Program-made: the position numbers and the translations under genes
Source of the DNA: Hofstenia miamia
Taxonomy: Eukaryota > Xenacoelomorpha > Acoela
DNA length: 64,000 bases
Direction: 5' to 3'
Assembly (NCBI GenBank): GCA_004352715.1
Contig: SCFE01000027.1
Location: 1,865,735-1,929,734, forward strand
Notes under the pieces: generated by a model
Told to the model about the DNA's origin: nothing
The model's database searches: none
The model's input: the letters and a program-made list of their open reading frames with translations, nothing else
In this document: positions 12,063-20,951 of the stretch, piece after piece
Layout of the letters: the number at the start of each line of letters is the position of its first letter
Position numbering within the stretch: position 1 is the first letter of the stretch

Positions 12063-12215
12063 GGGGGGGGGGGGGGGGGNNNNNNNNNNNNNNNNNNNNN
12101 NNNNNNNNNNNNNNNNNNNNNNNNNNNNNNNNNNNNNNNNNNNNNNNNNNNNNNNNNNNNNNNNNNNNNNNNNNNNNNNNNNNNNNNNNNNNNNNNNNNN
12201 NNNGGGGGGGGGGGG
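12063..12215 (+). repeat. Poly-G tract interrupted by a 124-base gap
   Basis: A run of 17 G (12,063-12,079) is followed by N at 12,080-12,203 and then 12 G (12,204-12,215). G homopolymer on both sides implies that the unsequenced part is wholly or largely poly-G. Such a tract forms G-quadruplexes and commonly stalls sequencing, which explains the gap. Any open frame crossing the Ns is an artefact. Confidence 0.85.
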
Positions 12216-12700
12216 CGAGTAGTAACAAATCTTCTCAATTGAATTATGAAACAAAATATTGCGTCATCGCTATTGCTTACTGGGCGCGGACTTAAAAGAC
12301 AAATAAGTACTATCTTTATATTCAAAATTGTTGTTAGGAATAGCATTATCCCTCCATAGAAATTCTGGTTTTAAAATTCCTCAAGCATTGCTTTTTCTAG
12401 AAAACAAACTTTTATTAACTAACAAAAAAAGACGTTTCATGAATGTCAATCAGGTTAATTTTATAGTAGTCGCTTTCCATCGAAAATTAACTTTATTGGA
12501 CGCTCGTTTTTAGAGATGACTAGAGCACACTTGCAAAAAAGAATGTTGAAATATGCATTTATAGGCATTACTGATAAAACCAACAAATTGCAGAAAAATG
12601 TTTAGACAAATACAATGATAAACAATCCAAAAAAAAATTCTTAAAATTTGGTACAGCCAAATTCTTTTACACTGTATGAAATTACGTATTTCTGCAATTT
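12216..12700. other. No gene seen
   Basis: AT-rich sequence between the gap and the first recognisable trace of the non-LTR element. A 61-codon frame at 12,328-12,513 has no recognisable motif and is not called. Confidence 0.4.
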
Positions 12701-14003
12701 TTATTTACAGAGCAGTTTATGTGCATTAACACTGATCATGTCAGTACACTATCCACTATAAATGTTTTCGCATGGCCAAGCAATTCACAGACAGCTTTGG
12801 GAAACAACAATAATGGCCCTGCATTGATAAACTGGATCTGCCAGGTATGCACCAAACATAAATGCCATATGAGATCAATTTGTCCACTTACCACTAAAAT
12901 TTTCAGCTATTGAATGTTCCCTCAAAGATCTAAATAACAATCTCAAGGAGTTATCAAACCACTCCGGTTCCAAGTAATTTGGTAAATTGCAACAGACAAA
13001 TGAAGTCCTCATCAACTGACATCTCTGTGAATGTCGGGTAACAAAGAAGCTACAAGTAAGATTTTTGGAAAGAATTACTGCTGATAAACTGAAAGTTGAG
13101 GAAATCCTAAATCATCTCGAAGTAAACTTTAGTGTAAACGACATCAAAAGAATTCATACTTTGAACATGGACAAGAATCGATCTATCTAAATAATATTTG
13201 GGCAAATGTCTCTTGCTAACAAATTCGTTTAAGCTCAAAGCTTTAAAGATAAAATTTACATTTCTAAAGATTTAACTCAAGAAGAACATCAAATCGAACT
13301 GAAATTACTGAAAACAATTGGGAATTTATCAATGAGGGTGTAGATAGAAAATCGCTAAAAATAAAAGATTTGAAACTTTAAAAGAATAATGTCGTCTATT
13401 CTTCAATATCATGCCTACCTCACCCTAGTAAACATAATTGACAATCTGAAACTTATCTGCTCATCCCTAAAGCCCAACATCATTTTAGTCAGAGAGTTGA
13501 CTAAAAGGCTATCACAATGACAGCTATTTTCTTCTGGATAAATATTTTGACAATGTAAGATGTTATCAGTCTTACAATGGAGGGGGAGGAGCATGTGTGT
13601 AGGCACGCATTAGGTCAGAGGTTTTTAAGCAAATCTTCCAATTCCCCATCAATGTGGAATTATTAGTGTTGCACTGTCCAAATTGTAAGATCCCACCTCT
13701 TATTGAAAATGACAATTTTCTCCTCGACCATCCAGAAAACAACATTATTTTTGGCGGTGATTTCAACAATGGATGTATACAATCTTGTTTTTTCTTATCT
13801 AGCCACGTCCCTAGATCTCAGTTGCAAGGTAAATGCACATATGCACGATAGCTCTACCATTGATCAAATTCTGATGGACAAAGACCTTTTTTCTACTTAT
13901 GGTGATGCAGTTCTTTATCCTCCAATTGGAAAATCGAAACACTATATGGTGATGTTAAAACCAAAGAAACAACATCTCATGAAAATTTTCGACTCGAAAT
14001 TTC

Positions 14004-14866
14004 ATGACCTTTGTGACAGCAACATTTGGACTTTTCTCTCCTAACTTTAGGGAAATTAATTACACCAAGAACATTGACGATAAGGTTTCATTTTTCTGTT
14101 TCTCTGCTCCTGTCTCTCTCTGCTTTGGTCCACCTGCCTCCTCCCCACTGATTCGCCTATGTGACATCGTCTTCAATGCCCATGATATTTTCCTCATGCT
14201 TAAGTCCTGCAAGTTGTCTGGTCCTTGTTATCCTGATGGCATCCCATCCTTTGTAATTCACGAAACCTCCTCAACTCTTTCCATCAATTTAAAGCATTTG
14301 TGCTCCTACATTTGCTCCTGTAAGTGTTTACCACCCTAACCCTTCCCTCATCTCAAGTCTCTTCTTATCATCCAATAGCTATTCTTTCTTGGTTGTCAAT
14401 CATCTTTGAGCGCCTTGTCTTTCATTATGTGCTCCCTAAAATTCGTCTCCTCATTTCCTTTTCTCAGCATTGTAACCTTCCAATTCGTTCTATCATCACT
14501 AACTTGCTCACATTGATTGAAAACTGCTATTTCCACTCTGATCATAATGATCCTGGTTGCATTATCTTTCTTGACATTTCTAAAAGCTTTGATCGGCTCC
14601 CTCATTTTATTCTTCTTGACAAATTAAGTTTATTTGGCTTTGATGCTGATTTCATTGAATTCTTCCAGTTTTACCTGTCCAATCATCGCCAGTATGTCAA
14701 AATATACTCATCTATTTCTTCTCTTACTCTTGTTTCTAGTGGTGCTCCTCAAGGTTCTGTGCTTGCTGTTCTCTTTTTCTTAGTTGCTATTAAAGTCCTC
14801 CCTCAATCTGTCCTCAACTCATCCTGTCTACTGTATGTTGATGACACTGAGATTCAACTTTGGTAG
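14004..14866 (+). pseudogene. Non-LTR reverse transcriptase, frameshifted
   Basis: Two overlapping frames (14,004-14,339 and 14,324-14,866) give the reverse transcriptase core of the element: GPCYPDGIPSFV (finger), VSSYHPIAILSWLSIIFERLV, CIIFLDISKSFDRLPHFILL with the first catalytic Asp, SSGAPQGSVL, and YVDDTEIQLW as the active-site box. The Asp pair in YVDD is intact, but a frameshift before residue 1 of the second frame and a stop after the YVDD box break the protein. It would copy element RNA at a nicked target site. Confidence 0.8.
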
Positions 14867-15167
14867 TTGCTTTTCCTCCAATATTACCTCTGATTTTGAG
14901 CTTCTATCTACTTGGTCTTCCGTTAACCATCTTGATTTTAGCACAACCAAGACTCTTCCTGTGAACATTTCTCCTCATCATACTCATCTTGGAGTTCAAC
15001 TGCTAACTTAAATTGGTCTGTTCATGTGTCCTTATTTCTCCACAACGCTAATTCCTCACTCTTTTCTCTCTTCTTCATTGTTCCCTTTAATTCCATGACT
15101 CTTTGTTCAAGTCCATTCTCATGCCATTCTTCTCTATGCTTCTCCCTGTTAGTGACCTTCTCGTTCT

Positions 15168-15621
15168 TTGTTCCACTCTATGGAATGTTTCCAGAAGTAT
15201 GCATTAAATAGGATCTCTTCCCTGCCATACGAAGACACTCTTCTCTCATTCTCCAATCTCCCGCTGTCACTCTACGTCTATGCCTGTGATCTCCTCCTGT
15301 TCAATCACTTGCTCACTCGAAAATTGGATCTTGGTCTTTTTGATTTCATTAAGTTCTCTAATTCCCGCTCCACTTGCTCTGATGATATTGTCACTATCTC
15401 CAGTCATCGTCCCAAGAAACATCACATCCTTCACTCATTTTTCAATCGTACTTGTACTGCAGCTAATTACATCTTGGCTCTTAACCCTCCTTCAGCCATT
15501 GATTTCTTTTCCCCACTGCTGAGCTTCAAGAAATCTTTGATGTCTTTCCTCTTTGCTGAGCCCTTCTCCAACTTTGCCTACACTTCCATCTGCTCCTATT
15601 TCATCTCCTGTGACTGTCCCT
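15168..15621 (+). pseudogene. C-terminal region of the non-LTR polymerase
   Basis: The frame reads MECFQKYALNRISSLPYED, then YACDLLLFNHLL and a LFDFIKFSNSRSTCS stretch, ending with an FKKSLMSFLFAEPFSNFAY tail. This is the pattern of the region after the YVDD box in jockey/CR1-group polymerases. The segment stops at the single N at 15,622, where an earlier part of the element starts again. The fusion frame across the N is an assembly product, not a protein. Confidence 0.65.
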
Positions 15622-15622
15622 N

Positions 15623-16530
15623 TCTGATGGACAAAGACCTTTTTTCTACTTATGGTGATGCAGTTCTTTATCCTCCAATTGGAAAATCGAAACACTATAT
15701 GGTGATGTTAAAACCAAAGAAACAACATCTCATGAAAATTTTCGACTCGAAATTTCATGACCTTTGTGACAGCAACATTTGGACTTTTCTCTCCTAACTT
15801 TAGGGAAATTAATTACACCAAGAACATTGACGATAAGGTTTCATTTTTCTGTTTCTCTGCTCCTGTCTCTCTCTGCTTTGGTCCACCTGCCTCCTCCCCA
15901 CTGATTCGCCTATGTGACATCGTCTTCAATGCCCATGATATTTTCCTCATGCTTAAGTCCTGCAAGTTGTCTGGTCCTTGTTATCCTGATGGCATCCCAT
16001 CCTTTGTAATTCACGAAACCTCCTCAACTCTTTCCATCAATTTAAAGTATCTCTTCTACATTTGCACCTCTAAGCGTTTTCCACCTTACTGGCAAGCATC
16101 TTGGATCTCCCCACTGGTTAAATCCAATCAGCATAACTCCTCTTAAGTCACTTCATACCATCCAATAGATATTCTTTCTGCCAATCATCTTTGAGTGTTT
16201 TGTCTTTCTTTGTGGTCTGCTTCCATGCCTGTGATCTCCTCCTGTTCAATTTTGATCCTGTTGATTTAATAAAGTTCTCTAATTCCCACTCCACTCATTC
16301 TGATGATGTCACTTTCTCCATTCGTTGCCCCAAGAAACATCGAACTCTTCACGCATTTTTCAATTGTGCTTGTATTGTTGCTAATTACATCTTGACTCCC
16401 CACAGCCATTGATTTCTTTTCCCCGACAACGAGCTTCAAGAAATCTTTGCTGTCCTTCCTCTTTGCTGAACCCTTCTCTAACTTCGCCTACCATTCCATC
16501 TGCTCCTATTTCGCCAGTTTGGCTTCCTTC
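15623..16530 (+). mobile_element. Second partial copy of the same non-LTR element
   Basis: From 15,623 to 16,047 the sequence repeats 13,870-14,294 (425 bp; I saw no difference by eye), then continues as a clearly diverged relative. The copy skips from the start of the reverse transcriptase (about 16,210) to its C-terminal part (TTTAATAAAGTTCTCTAATT at about 16,265), an internal deletion, and ends near 16,530. The abrupt change from identity to divergence and the single N at 15,622 make the join suspicious. Confidence 0.7.
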
Positions 16531-16689
16531 TTACTTTGCGCAGTAATGTTTGAATAGGGCAGCATTCCTGCCAAAGTAGAAGTTCTTTTTTAATTGTAGG
16601 TCCTTCACTAGGCTAGCGATCCACTTCGTTTCCTTAGACGTTCTACAAACTTTGTATCTCAGAATGACCACTATTGCCAAGAAGGCGTG

Positions 16690-16698
16690 ATAATAATA

Positions 16699-16747
<49 letters not shown>
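16690..16747 (+). repeat. (TAA)n microsatellite
   Basis: About 18 TAA units with one interruption (TAACATTAA near 16,698-16,706). It directly abuts the 5' end of the R4/Dong-like fragment, and a shorter TAA run (17,566-17,580) abuts its 3' end, so the fragment lies inside a TAA array. Confidence 0.9.
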
Positions 16748-16749
<2 letters not shown>

Positions 16750-17566
16750 TATGCATGGAGAATACTGGAGGAACACAGAAAAGCGTGATAGAGAAGAGAG
16801 CAACAAGTGGTTAAAGAGGGCAGGACTGAAGAGAGAAACAGAAGCACTAATAATGGCAGCACAGGAGCAAGCAATAAGAACAAACTGGGTGAAGAAGCAT
16901 ATAGACAGAAGAGTAGAAGTAAGTGATAAGTGTAGGCTATGTAAGAAAGAGGCGGAGACAGTAGATCATCTGATAGCAGGGTGTGAGAAGTTGGCACAGA
17001 ATGAGTATAAGTTCAGGCATGACAAGGTGGGAAGAATGGTACACTGGAGTTTGAGCAGGCAGCATGGGTTAGAAGCAGGAGACAAGTGGTATGAGCACAA
17101 GCCACAGGGCGTCATAGAAAATGAGAAGGTTAAGATACTGTGGGATTTCAACATACAGACGAGCAAAGTGTTAGAAGCACGGAGGCCAGACATAGTAGTG
17201 GTAGACAAAGAGAAAAGATAGGAACAGTGATAGACATAGCAGTACCAAAATACAGAAATGTAGAAAGCAAAGAGAAAGAAAAGATAGACAAGTACAGAGA
17301 GTTAGCAGAGGAAATAGAAAGGCTGTGGAAATTGAAGAAGGTTAAAGTAGTCCCGGTAGTAGTAGGGGCACTAGGAGCAGTAAGTAACAAGCATAAGAGA
17401 TATTTGGAGGAGTTGGGAGTACCAAAGTGGGGAGGAGCGGTAGCACAGAAGGCAGCATTGTTAGGAACAGCTAGAGTCCTGAAGTAAGGTCCCTGGAAAC
17501 TGGTGAGTTCCCCGAGCTGTGAGCAATACCAGCATGAAAAAGCTGTGCAAAGTAAGAAATAACAAA
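16748..17566 (+). mobile_element. R4/Dong-like RLE retrotransposon, 3' end
   Basis: The frame 16,751-17,221 ends and continues, after one frameshift near 17,210, to a stop at 17,487. It contains CRLCKKEAETVDHLIAGC, a C-C-H-C zinc motif, then WYEHKP, LWDFNIQT and RRPDIVVVD with a downstream IDIAVP, which is the PD...D signature of the restriction-like endonuclease. The tail reads VVPVVVGALGAV and AALLGTARVL. This layout is that of the C-terminus of R2/R4/NeSL-type non-LTR elements. Dong (R4 clade) is known to insert into TAA repeats, and here TAA repeats flank both ends, which supports that clade. It is a 5'-truncated copy with one frameshift. Confidence 0.75.
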
Positions 17567-17748
17567 AATAATAATAATAAATGACTTTATTTAGCCGCTG
17601 AAGGCATACACAACAAAAATATAAAAATAAGTCAAGTTTAACTGCAGCAAGGACAGTCGCATGAGATAGGGTAGGAGCAGATGGAAGAGTAGGCGAAGTT
17701 GGAGAAGGGCTCAGCAAACCAGAAAGACATCAAAGATTTCTTGAAGCT
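17567..17748 (-). mobile_element. 3' end of the jockey-like element, minus strand
   Basis: The reverse complement matches the 3' part of the element at 15,520-15,620 (the FKKSL...FAYSSICSY region), then a 3' UTR ending GCTAAATAAAGTCATTTATT followed by the (ATT)n tail that reads TAA on the plus strand. It is heavily 5'-truncated. It supplies the terminus missing at 15,622. The TAA tail is where the R4/Dong-like copy is lodged. Confidence 0.7.
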
Positions 17749-18407
17749 CGTATTTGAAACTCTTGATTTTAGCATTTACCAATTCAAGAAGATACTCGGA
17801 TGTATGTAGCCTCCCTGTAGTGTCTATGGTATTCAGTAGATAGCTTTGGCCGCTCACATACATAGACGCAACCAAAACTGGCTGGTTGTCCTTTGTAGAC
17901 CACTCATCGATGGCCAAAGTTCCACATAAACCTTTTATTTTGTCAACAACTTTCGCCTTCTCTTGCTCGTAAATGAGATCGACCATTTCAGAAAATCGCA
18001 TGTCGATCAGGGACAGACCTTAATTGTTGGATCAAAGCTTTAAACTGCTTGTTGTTTAATAAAATACACATATAAAATACGTCGCCTTATGATTTGTAAG
18101 TTGATTTCATTTTGTTTGGTCCGACTTGTAGCAATCACTGACATTGTTTTAATTTTTTGCTATCACTTCACCCGGAATTAGTAGTGGACACCGTATCAAG
18201 ACTGGTGCATTTCCGACAACTCTCAGTATGTTGTTTTATTCGGGCAACCAATGAAACCAGTTCGATGTTGCAAATTTTGCATTTAGCAGGGATGACACCA
18301 TTAACAACAACTTCCGTAAAGCGATTCCACACAGTATCTCTCTGGCGAGGCATTGCACAATCTGAAAGCAATAGCAAACTTAAATAACGGCAATAATTTG
18401 CGAGCAA
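17749..18407 (-). pseudogene. hAT-type transposase fragment with BED finger
   Basis: The minus-strand frame from 18,407 gives MPRQRDTVWNRFTEVVVNG, then CKICNIELVSLVARIKQHTESC, a BED-type C-C-H-C zinc finger. Further down (18,001-17,749) another frame reads GTLAIDEWSTKDNQPVLVAS, resembling the start of the hAT catalytic region (a D-x-W-T/S pattern). The two pieces are joined by frame-broken sequence. The frame is cut at about 17,748 by the minus-strand retroelement end, so it lost its C-terminus. BED fingers bind DNA, and hAT transposases cut and paste with 8-bp target duplications. A domesticated ZBED gene is less likely given the breaks. Confidence 0.6.
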
Positions 18408-18455
18408 TTCAAACGATAGACATGTATTAACTAAAGAAACGCGAACAGAGTAAAG

Positions 18456-18887
18456 CTATAGTATTGGGTTGTCGCATAAGTTCGTTTTTATTCTTTGACT
18501 TTTGTGACTGTCTTTAAGGACATGAGGAACCCATGCACCAAGCTTCTGTACCTTCACCATCTGGTGTAAATGTCTAGAAACAGTTGCGTGATCATATCCT
18601 ATTTTTTGTTCAAGCTCTCTTGTGGATAGACGAGGATCCTCGTGAATCAGTTGATTTAAGGTCTCTTCATCAAAATCTGATGGTCTTCCTGAACGAAATG
18701 CATCTTCCAGATTGAAGTTCCCATCACGGAACTTACTGAACCATTTTTGTGCAGTTCTTACAGTTATAACTTCCTCTCCATAAACCTCGCAGATCTGCCT
18801 GGCTGCATCAGCTGCACATTTTTGTTGATTAAATTGAAATAGAAGAAGATGTCGGAAATGAAGTTTTTTTTCCACTTGACATTCCAT
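18456..18887 (-). CDS. Mariner transposase DNA-binding domain only
   Basis: A 143-codon intact frame starts MECQVEKKLHFRHLLLFQFN. Its first helix-turn-helix includes TVRTAQKWFSKFRDGNF, followed by a GRPSDFDEETL linker and a second helix-turn-helix with ELEQKIGYDHATVSRHLHQM, then WVPHVL. This is the paired N-terminal DNA-binding domain of mariner transposases, which recognises the terminal repeats. The DD34D catalytic domain is absent: after WVPHVLKDS the frame runs straight into the right terminal repeat and stops just outside it. Such a product could bind ends without cutting, but expression is not shown. It may simply be a deletion derivative in which the frame has not yet decayed. Confidence 0.75.
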   Translation of the reverse strand: MECQVEKKLHFRHLLLFQFNQQKCAADAARQICEVYGEEVITVRTAQKWFSKFRDGNFNLEDAFRSGRPSDFDEETLNQLIHEDPRLSTRELEQKIGYDHATVSRHLHQMVKVQKLGAWVPHVLKDSHKSQRIKTNLCDNPIL

Positions 18888-19033
18888 CTAAAATGGGAGG
18901 AAAACCGTTTAGGTGAAAAAACACATTAATAAGAAAAAAAGTGTCATAGAAAATTTCTTCCATCAAAAAAGACACAAGACATTTAATATAAAAAGAAATA
19001 TATTAAAACGAACGAACTTATGCGACAACCCAA
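18464..19033 (-). mobile_element. Internally deleted mariner element
   Basis: The ends are inverted copies of TTGGGTTGTCGCATAAGTTC (18,464 and, reversed, 19,033) and flanked by TA on both sides (18,462-18,463 and 19,034-19,035), the mariner target duplication. The total is 570 bp, against about 1.3 kb for a full mariner, so the catalytic two-thirds is missing. The ends are almost identical, implying a young insertion. Confidence 0.9.
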
Positions 19034-19035
19034 TA

Positions 19036-20900
19036 AGACGGTTTTATTTACTTATCAAACAATTGAACGAGAAGCGAATTGCAAGTCTGGCAAGCAAGCA
19101 AATTCTTTTGTTGAAAAAACACATGTTTTTTATAATTTGTTTTAAACATGTTTTTTATCGCCGTGTTTAAAACATCTTGTTTTAAATATACCAACCCTCT
19201 TGTTAATATACCTTTGATACATTTATTTGCAGAATACATTTTTTCAAGCCTGAATTATTAGTCACACATTTCTTAAAATTTTCTTAATGCAAAACTAGCA
19301 ACATTGGCTGCATCCATTTTGCGTACAGCTTCAAAGATCACCTCCAAAAAATTTCTTAGTAACTCGTGGTAATTACACAGAAACGACTAGATTTGCTGTT
19401 GGGTAACATCAAGATTCTTTTACAAGTCATCGTTCATATTAAGTTTTTTATTGTTTCACAATCGAATAGTATCACGTTGCTGGGATCTAAGTTTAATAAT
19501 TAGTTTTGGTGACAATTTAAGGAAAGTTGTTGCTGAGAATTCTTTTCAACTTACTGGTTCTTTAAGTCTTGAAATCAAATCATTTACATCTGGGAAATTC
19601 ATTTCGAACAGCTTCTCCAACTCGGAGAAATGCATGGGCAGGACAGGTTAAATGGATTAATGTGCAGGAAAAACAGCTAAACAATTGTCCATCTTTTTCA
19701 TGTATGGAGCAAGAATGCCAAACGATGATAGTTCAATTTGCCAGACCATAAAAGCAAAAGCATATCATTCACAAAGATGCAACTGTGGAGTGGTTTGTCA
19801 CTTTTAGAATCCGTCTACAAATTAGAAATGATTCTTACAACAAAATGCTACTCAGGGACCCCACAAGAACGTTGCAACACTGATCTCATTCACACCATCC
19901 CTATAGCTTGACGGATAAATCCAATAGGAAAAAAAATTTCAACATTTTTTCAACACAGCTTATTTTTTGTGAAATTGAAATATCGATATCTTGGTGCCAA
20001 AAGTATCATTACATAACCATATAACTTTTTTAATTTAAGTAATATTTGGAGACGTGCTATAGGAATTTGCAAAAATTAATAGTATTTTACTCCAAAATAT
20101 TGGATATTGTATTGATTTTTTATTGATGATCTGAGAATTTCAAGGATTTGCATAAGCTGCTTTAATTTATTATCTGCTATTCTTACAAAGATCCGTCTTA
20201 GATAATGTGTAATGTCATTAGCGCAGTAATATTTGCAATGCCTTTCAAGTTTACTTTTTGTTTGAAACCTAGCCCATAGAATACAATAAACTGAATATTT
20301 TACTTAGATGTCGCCAAATAATACTTCAATTCCAATTAAAAATCATTTGTTTGAAAAATATCTGTAGTTTTATACAGGTCCTTAATATATGTGCACTTTC
20401 ATTTTTTCATAAAGAGCGCTAATTGTGATTAGTTAGTGTTGATAATATGGACTTAATTTCCTCATTAAAAACTTAAATGCATTGACAGTTCTAGTTAAGC
20501 CCTTACTAAAATGTTATATGAACAATATTATCGCAAAGTTATTGGCAGCTTTGCTTCGCCATTCAATTATAATTGATTACAAGAAGCAAGACAATATTTG
20601 AAGAAAAATTGATGTTATTGGCGCTGAATCCAATATTGATACCGAATTATATTAGGCAAAAAGTTTGCTACTCAAAGAGTTACTTCATAAAATAATTTGT
20701 TGGGTATGAATTTGGTAATAGCGGTTAAAACTGTTCAAAATGTGTCCATAATCGAAATGCTGTAATAATACAATTTCATGATATTGCAAATGTGTATTTT
20801 GCACACTTGGAATTCCGAAATCCTTTTATAGTAGTTTTGATATTTGCTAATAATTGGTGTTTCTATAGCGTTATTATTCTTTAAGAAAATGTTGAATATG
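19036..20900. other. AT-rich region upstream of USP5; no gene
   Basis: No exon or terminal repeat is supported. Two short plus-strand frames (19,451-19,651 and 19,569-19,751) overlap in different frames, have no recognisable motif and are not called. The 5' UTR exon and promoter of USP5 should lie here, since its coding exon begins at a splice acceptor (20,947). Confidence 0.45.
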
Positions 20901-20951
20901 CGTTATTTAACAACTTACTTATGTATCTGATTTTTTTTAACATTTAGGTTG

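Larger units (their letters stand above)
12720..15621 (+). mobile_element. Non-LTR retrotransposon (jockey-like), decayed
   Basis: A plus-strand element with all main parts present but frameshifted. ORF1 remnants run from about 12,720 to 13,360, with a Cys/His cluster near 12,835-12,890 and an FKDKIYISKDLTQEEHQ stretch near 13,240-13,285. An AP-type endonuclease starts near 13,400, with NLKLICSSLKPNIILV and later IIFGGDFNN at about 13,745. Reverse transcriptase occupies 14,050-14,870 and a C-terminal region 15,170-15,620. The 3' part in family copies ends ...GACTGTCC..., then an AATAAAG-like signal and a TAA-type tail, as seen on the minus strand at 17,575-17,745. Many indels show it is inactive. 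Clade placement (jockey/CR1 group) is inferred. Confidence 0.75.

Noticed and set aside
12032-12346. Open frames on both strands across the N gap
   Set aside because: They are mostly translated Ns and poly-G/poly-C; no protein evidence.
15168-15797. 209-codon frame crossing the N at 15,622
   Set aside because: It fuses the C-terminal polymerase region to an earlier part of the element across an assembly join.
19451-19751. Small coding gene upstream of USP5
   Set aside because: Two overlapping short frames without motif, acceptor/donor pairing or homology.
20949-20951. TTG as USP5 start codon
   Set aside because: The ATG three bases later (20,952) fits the N-terminus of known USP5 proteins; TTG is only the codon before it.
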